7,922 nucleotides of DNA from Myxococcales bacterium (GTDB lineage: Bacteria; Myxococcota_A; Polyangia; Palsa-1104): NCBI GenBank assembly GCA_023248835.1, contig JAHFDU010000065.1:1-7922 (forward strand). Reading direction: 5' to 3'. Each line of letters starts with the position of its first letter. Within the stretch, counting starts at the first letter, position 1. The notes below the pieces were generated by a model that searched no databases, was not told the DNA's origin, and saw only the letters and a list, made by a program, of their open reading frames with translations. The translations under genes were made by a program, and so were the position numbers. Below are positions 5,471-7,922 of this stretch, piece after piece.

Positions 5471-6556
5471 TTATTTGGGGGCGCGGCGCAGCGAGACCGA
5501 CATGTTTCGGCCATCGATGCGCTGCTCGAACCAGAAGATCTCGGTGGCCGACAACGTGACCTGAACGCGATTTGGATCGGGATGAAGGCCATCGTCATAT
5601 TGGCTCAGCAAGCGGCGCACGCAGCCAACCGGATTCAAATCGGAGGCCGAGGTGTCGATGCGGCTAAGACCCACATCGTTGCGACCATCGCCGCGCTCGG
5701 CGACATAAAGATTCTCGCCGTCTGTAGCCACCACGCTTCGGAGATGAAGCAGGTTTTTTTCGAGCAGCGTCTGCGGCATGACGCCGTGGTGATCGAATGC
5801 CTCAATGTCGCCAAGGCCGCAGACCAACTTGGACGGTGTAACGAAGGTTCCGCCCGCGGCCAAACAATCCTGGCCACCGACGGTGCCGAGCGAAACCGGT
5901 GTCGCCTCGGCTGCCGAGGTTGAGACATGATAAAGGTTCAGGCTGCCGCCGGCCGGTGCGGCGGCGAAATAGAGCTCACCGCCGACAATCTGATCTTCGA
6001 TCGGCGTGCCGACGCCGGCGATCTTGGCAAAAATCGTCGACGTCTCTCTGGCAAAATCGACGCGCTCATATTGCGCGCCCTGATCTTGTGTCACTCGTAG
6101 ATAGGCGCGGCCGCTCACCACCGCGACGAGTTTGGCGCCTGTCCACTCGGTGCTGCCGATTTGCGTCGGTGCGCCGCCGCTTGCAGCGATGCGAAAAAGC
6201 CCGACGGTTGCAGGAGCATTTCCGATTGCTTGTAAGAAATAGAGATCATTTCCGGAAGCGGTGAGGGAGTGAATCAGTTGATCGTCAGGCGAGGTGTAAA
6301 GGGTGGTACGCCGGCTGCCGTTGCGATGGACGCGATCGATTTTGCTCGGCGGCGCGCCGTTCTGGCGCCAGGCGAAGAAAACATCATCGCCCACCGTCGA
6401 CAGGCCGAAATAGACGCTCGAGTTGTTGAGCCCGTCGAGCACCACTGAGGACTGCGAGCAGGGAGCGTCGACCAGGGTGCCCACCGGGATCATTTTGGGC
6501 GTGCCGCAAGCGACGAAAAATAAAAGAACACTCGACAGGCCAGACCAAGTTCGCAT
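5471..6556 (-). CDS. Predicted lipoprotein with beta-propeller-like repeats
   Basis: A 361-residue exported protein of unknown function. The N-terminus (RTWSGLSSVLLFFVAC) is a signal sequence ending in a lipobox-like FVAC with Cys17 as the probable lipidation site; Phe at -3 is a less usual residue. The mature part has repeated units of about 45-50 residues in the pattern 'D-[DN]-[LV]-[YF]-F ... L-xRI...GG...': VGDDVFFAWR ... IDRVHRNG, SGNDLYFLQA ... LFRIAASGG, VGGELYFAAA ... LYHVSTS, DGENLYVAERG ... LSRIDTS and SATEIFWFEQR ... SLRRAP. This is typical of the beta-propeller lipoproteins abundant in myxobacteria-like organisms. Four cysteines in the mature part could form disulfides. The ATG at 6556 has AGAAGG six bases upstream. 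It is transcribed divergently from padR and converges on ybjQ. No enzymatic motif is visible. Confidence 0.8.
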   Translation of the reverse strand: MRTWSGLSSVLLFFVACGTPKMIPVGTLVDAPCSQSSVVLDGLNNSSVYFGLSTVGDDVFFAWRQNGAPPSKIDRVHRNGSRRTTLYTSPDDQLIHSLTASGNDLYFLQAIGNAPATVGLFRIAASGGAPTQIGSTEWTGAKLVAVVSGRAYLRVTQDQGAQYERVDFARETSTIFAKIAGVGTPIEDQIVGGELYFAAAPAGGSLNLYHVSTSAAEATPVSLGTVGGQDCLAAGGTFVTPSKLVCGLGDIEAFDHHGVMPQTLLEKNLLHLRSVVATDGENLYVAERGDGRNDVGLSRIDTSASDLNPVGCVRRLLSQYDDGLHPDPNRVQVTLSATEIFWFEQRIDGRNMSVSLRRAPK

Positions 6557-6570
6557 CGTTTACCTTCTCA

Positions 6571-6605
6571 ATTCTACAATAATTTCGAGTTTTTGGGCAA
6601 CTCGA
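6571..6605 (-). promoter_or_regulatory. Probable promoter of the lipoprotein gene with an overlapping inverted repeat
   Basis: Toward the lipoprotein gene, TTGCCC (6595-6600) and TAGAAT (6571-6576), spaced 18 bp, could form -35 and -10 boxes, with AGAAGG and the ATG at 6556 following. A perfect 7-bp inverted repeat, TCGAGTT and AACTCGA (6585-6591 and 6599-6605, 7-base loop), covers the -35 box and could be a regulator site. This is inferred from sequence pattern only. Confidence 0.45.
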
Positions 6606-6651
6606 GGGCGGGTGAAAAAATATTCGATACAATTTATTATTTAGTACCTTG

Positions 6652-6668
6652 CAATGTATAATACAGTG
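6652..6668 (+). promoter_or_regulatory. padR promoter -10 box inside a palindrome (probable PadR operator)
   Basis: A perfect TATAAT (6657-6662) lies inside the dyad CAaTGTAT-A-ATACAgTG (6652-6668; only one symmetric pair mismatched). The centre TGTAT-A-ATACA is perfect. PadR proteins usually bind ATGT/ACAT-type dyads at their own promoters, and this site fits that pattern. The -35 region is AT-rich (TTATTA at 6634-6639, 17-bp spacing) but not consensus. Transcription would start near 6669, giving a leader of only about 16 bases before the GTG start at 6685. Confidence 0.6.
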
Positions 6669-6684
6669 TGTTACTTGGTAGCTG

Positions 6685-7005
6685 GTGAACCCGCAATTTA
6701 ACAAAGGCATCCTCGAACTTTGCGTCCTCGCCCTGGTCAGCCGCAAAGAGCGCTACGGCTATGAGCTGGTCGAGCTGATCTCGAGCCGCATCGACATTTC
6801 GGAAGGCACCATCTATCCGATTCTGAAGCGGCTGACCGAAGAGGATTATTTCGAAACCTACTTGCAAGAGTCCAAAGAGGGACCGCCGCGCAAGTACTAC
6901 CGCATCACCGCCAAGGGGCGACGAGTGTGCCACGACGGCATGCGCGATTGGCAAGTGTTCATTAGACAGGTCGATACATTGCTTAAGGAAGGAGAGGGGA
7001 AATGA
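6685..7005 (+). CDS. PadR family transcriptional regulator
   Basis: A 106-residue PadR regulator: a winged-helix DNA-binding protein that normally represses its own operon and responds to envelope stress or small ligands. The whole protein follows the short PadR pattern: FNKGILELCVLALVSRKERY (helix 1 and 2 region), GYELVELISSRIDISEGTIY (recognition helix), PILKRLTEEDYFETYLQ, and the wing EGPPRKYYRITAKGRR. The C-terminus ends in a short dimerisation helix (VFIRQVDTLLKE), making this the minimal subfamily-1 type. The start is GTG at 6685 with a weak GGTAG upstream; family homology begins exactly there. The stop overlaps the ATG of the next gene (ATGA), so PadR and the HAAS protein are co-expressed. 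The palindrome over its own -10 box suggests autorepression. Confidence 0.94.
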   Translation: MNPQFNKGILELCVLALVSRKERYGYELVELISSRIDISEGTIYPILKRLTEEDYFETYLQESKEGPPRKYYRITAKGRRVCHDGMRDWQVFIRQVDTLLKEGEGK

Positions 7006-7610
7006 CGGAACAAGATTATTTGGTACAGTTGCGGGTGGAACTGCGTGAATTTTCGCCCGCCGAAGTGGCCACCATTGTCGCCGATCACGAGGAGCATTTT
7101 CGCGCCGCCAAAGCCGCCGGCAAGAGTGACGACGAGATCGCCGCACGGCTCGGCTCGGCGCGCAGTGTCGCCAACGAATACCGCGCCAACCAAGTCGAGC
7201 GTAAAGTCGCCGAAGCGCATTCGCTGAGTGAGCGCGCCTCAGCGTTCGGTCACGGCGCGGTGGTGATGTTTGCCCTGGCGCCGTTCAATTTTTTCATGCT
7301 GGTGGGGCCATTCCTGTGCGCCGCGGTGCTGCTCTTCAGCGGTTTGGTGACGGCGGCGGCCATACTCTTCGCTGCGCTTTGCGCCACCGGCTTTTCGCTG
7401 TTTGTCGGCGGCCCGACGCTGCTACTCAAATTGTCGGCGCTGTTTCTTTGCCTCGCGGGTGTCGGCGCCTCGTTTGCGCTGCTGCTTGCGTGCATCAAAG
7501 GCACGGAATGGTTTTGGCGAATGAGCGTCGCCTATCTGCGGTGGAACCTGGCGCTGGCTCGGCGGCGCCCAGAAAACAAAGAAACATTGGGAGGAAATCA
7601 TGCGTCTTAA
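7002..7610 (+). CDS. HAAS/DUF1700-type membrane protein, PadR operon partner
   Basis: A 202-residue protein with an N-terminal cytoplasmic HAAS (DUF1700) domain at about residues 1-80. Its typical features are EQDYLVQLRVELREFSPAEV and the VADHEEHFRAAKAAGKSDDE stretch, followed by IAARLGS. A hydrophobic region of three or four helices (about 84-112, 113-136, 140-166) and a basic C-terminal tail (RWNLALARRRPENK) follow. HAAS domains are found almost exclusively next to PadR regulators and are thought to be sensory or signalling membrane partners; the mechanism is not settled. The ATG at 7002 has a strong purine-rich site (GGAAGGAGAGGGG) and overlaps the PadR stop by four bases. The 3' end overlaps the next start by 11 bases. 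Identification rests on the domain pattern plus operon context. Confidence 0.88.
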   Translation: MTEQDYLVQLRVELREFSPAEVATIVADHEEHFRAAKAAGKSDDEIAARLGSARSVANEYRANQVERKVAEAHSLSERASAFGHGAVVMFALAPFNFFMLVGPFLCAAVLLFSGLVTAAAILFAALCATGFSLFVGGPTLLLKLSALFLCLAGVGASFALLLACIKGTEWFWRMSVAYLRWNLALARRRPENKETLGGNHAS

Positions 7611-7922
7611 GACTTCATGGAATTCACTTTTTATCGGCAGTTTGCTTTTCACCTTTGGCTGCTTAGCGTTTTCCTATGTGCTCGCGTGGATCGGAAAAGA
7701 CGCGCACGCCAAGGGAAATTTTCCGACGTTTGTATTCGAAAATTATGAAAAGGGCGCGCCCGGTAAAGAGGTTCATCTAACCAAGATCCTGCCAGCCGAT
7801 CGATTTGAGAAATTGGTGGTGCAGTCCGATTCTGGCGACATCCATATCAAGCTTTCCGCCGACGACCAGATCCACGTCGCCTTCTCCGGGCATCTGTCTT
7901 CCGAACAAGAGGCTGGCTGGCT
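7600..7922 (+). CDS. DUF4097-type membrane-anchored protein, N-terminal part (runs off window)
   Basis: The first 107 residues are present and the 3' end lies beyond the window. After a short basic start (MRLKTSW) comes one membrane segment (~8-30, NSLFIGSLLFTFGCLAFSYV). The exported part then begins with the beta-strand pattern FEKLVVQSDSGDIHIKLSAD DQ..., as in DUF4097 proteins (YvlB/LiaG-like), which form a beta-helix-like fold outside the membrane. Their exact role is unknown, but they are regular third members of PadR-HAAS operons and are often tied to envelope stress. The ATG at 7600 has an ideal GGGAGG six bases upstream and lies inside the last codons of the HAAS gene in another frame, an 11-base overlap. 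The family assignment rests on a short stretch plus context. Confidence 0.78.
   Translation, partial: MRLKTSWNSLFIGSLLFTFGCLAFSYVLAWIGKDAHAKGNFPTFVFENYEKGAPGKEVHLTKILPADRFEKLVVQSDSGDIHIKLSADDQIHVAFSGHLSSEQEAGW

Noticed and set aside
5582..5923. Plus-strand open frame inside the lipoprotein region
   Set aside because: Antisense to a well-formed lipoprotein with signal sequence and repeat pattern; composition is that of a shadow frame.

Overview
The window is ordinary bacterial chromosome of moderately high GC, most likely from a deltaproteobacterial-type lineage (Myxococcota or Desulfobacterota in the broad sense). That placement is an inference from three things: the pgi subfamily, a secreted multidomain phosphatase and a beta-propeller lipoprotein. 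No rRNA or marker gene is present to fix it. Gene density is high, and several genes start or end by overlapping a neighbour (GTGA, ATGA or longer). I see no tRNA, rRNA, CRISPR array or phage genes.

Layout. Positions 1-687 hold the 3' part of a glucose-6-phosphate isomerase gene. It runs into a small four-helix membrane protein on the minus strand, which diverges from a metallo-beta-lactamase-fold (glyoxalase II/ETHE1-like) hydrolase on the plus strand. Next, on the minus strand, is a type II toxin-antitoxin pair: a FitA-like ribbon-helix-helix antitoxin, intact, and a VapC/FitB PIN-domain toxin broken by a one-base frameshift. The pair lies directly behind a secreted calcineurin-like (purple acid phosphatase-type) metallophosphoesterase on the same strand, and a tandem ATGATAGCA repeat fills the gap.

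Positions 4057-4647 carry no gene. They hold the phosphoesterase promoter/leader, a cluster of short GC-rich hairpins, and a 215-bp element. That element has 18-bp terminal inverted repeats (17/18 identical) flanked by a perfect 10-bp direct repeat, which is the structure of a miniature inverted-repeat transposable element (MITE). It sits just upstream of a two-gene operon: a small uncharacterised protein resembling DUF6941, then a YbjQ-family protein. A predicted beta-propeller lipoprotein converges on that operon and diverges from the last operon. The last operon, 6685 to the window end, encodes a PadR repressor, a HAAS/DUF1700 membrane protein and the start of a DUF4097-type membrane-anchored protein. 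This is a recognised PadR-HAAS-DUF4097 arrangement, and a palindrome overlaps its TATAAT box, suggesting autoregulation.

Functionally these are separate modules: central carbon metabolism (pgi), hydrolases, a decayed toxin-antitoxin locus, an envelope-associated PadR module and secreted proteins. No clear new multi-gene system is visible. The observations most worth following are the intact MITE with its target duplication, the vapC frameshift, and the operator-like repeats at the vapB and padR promoters.
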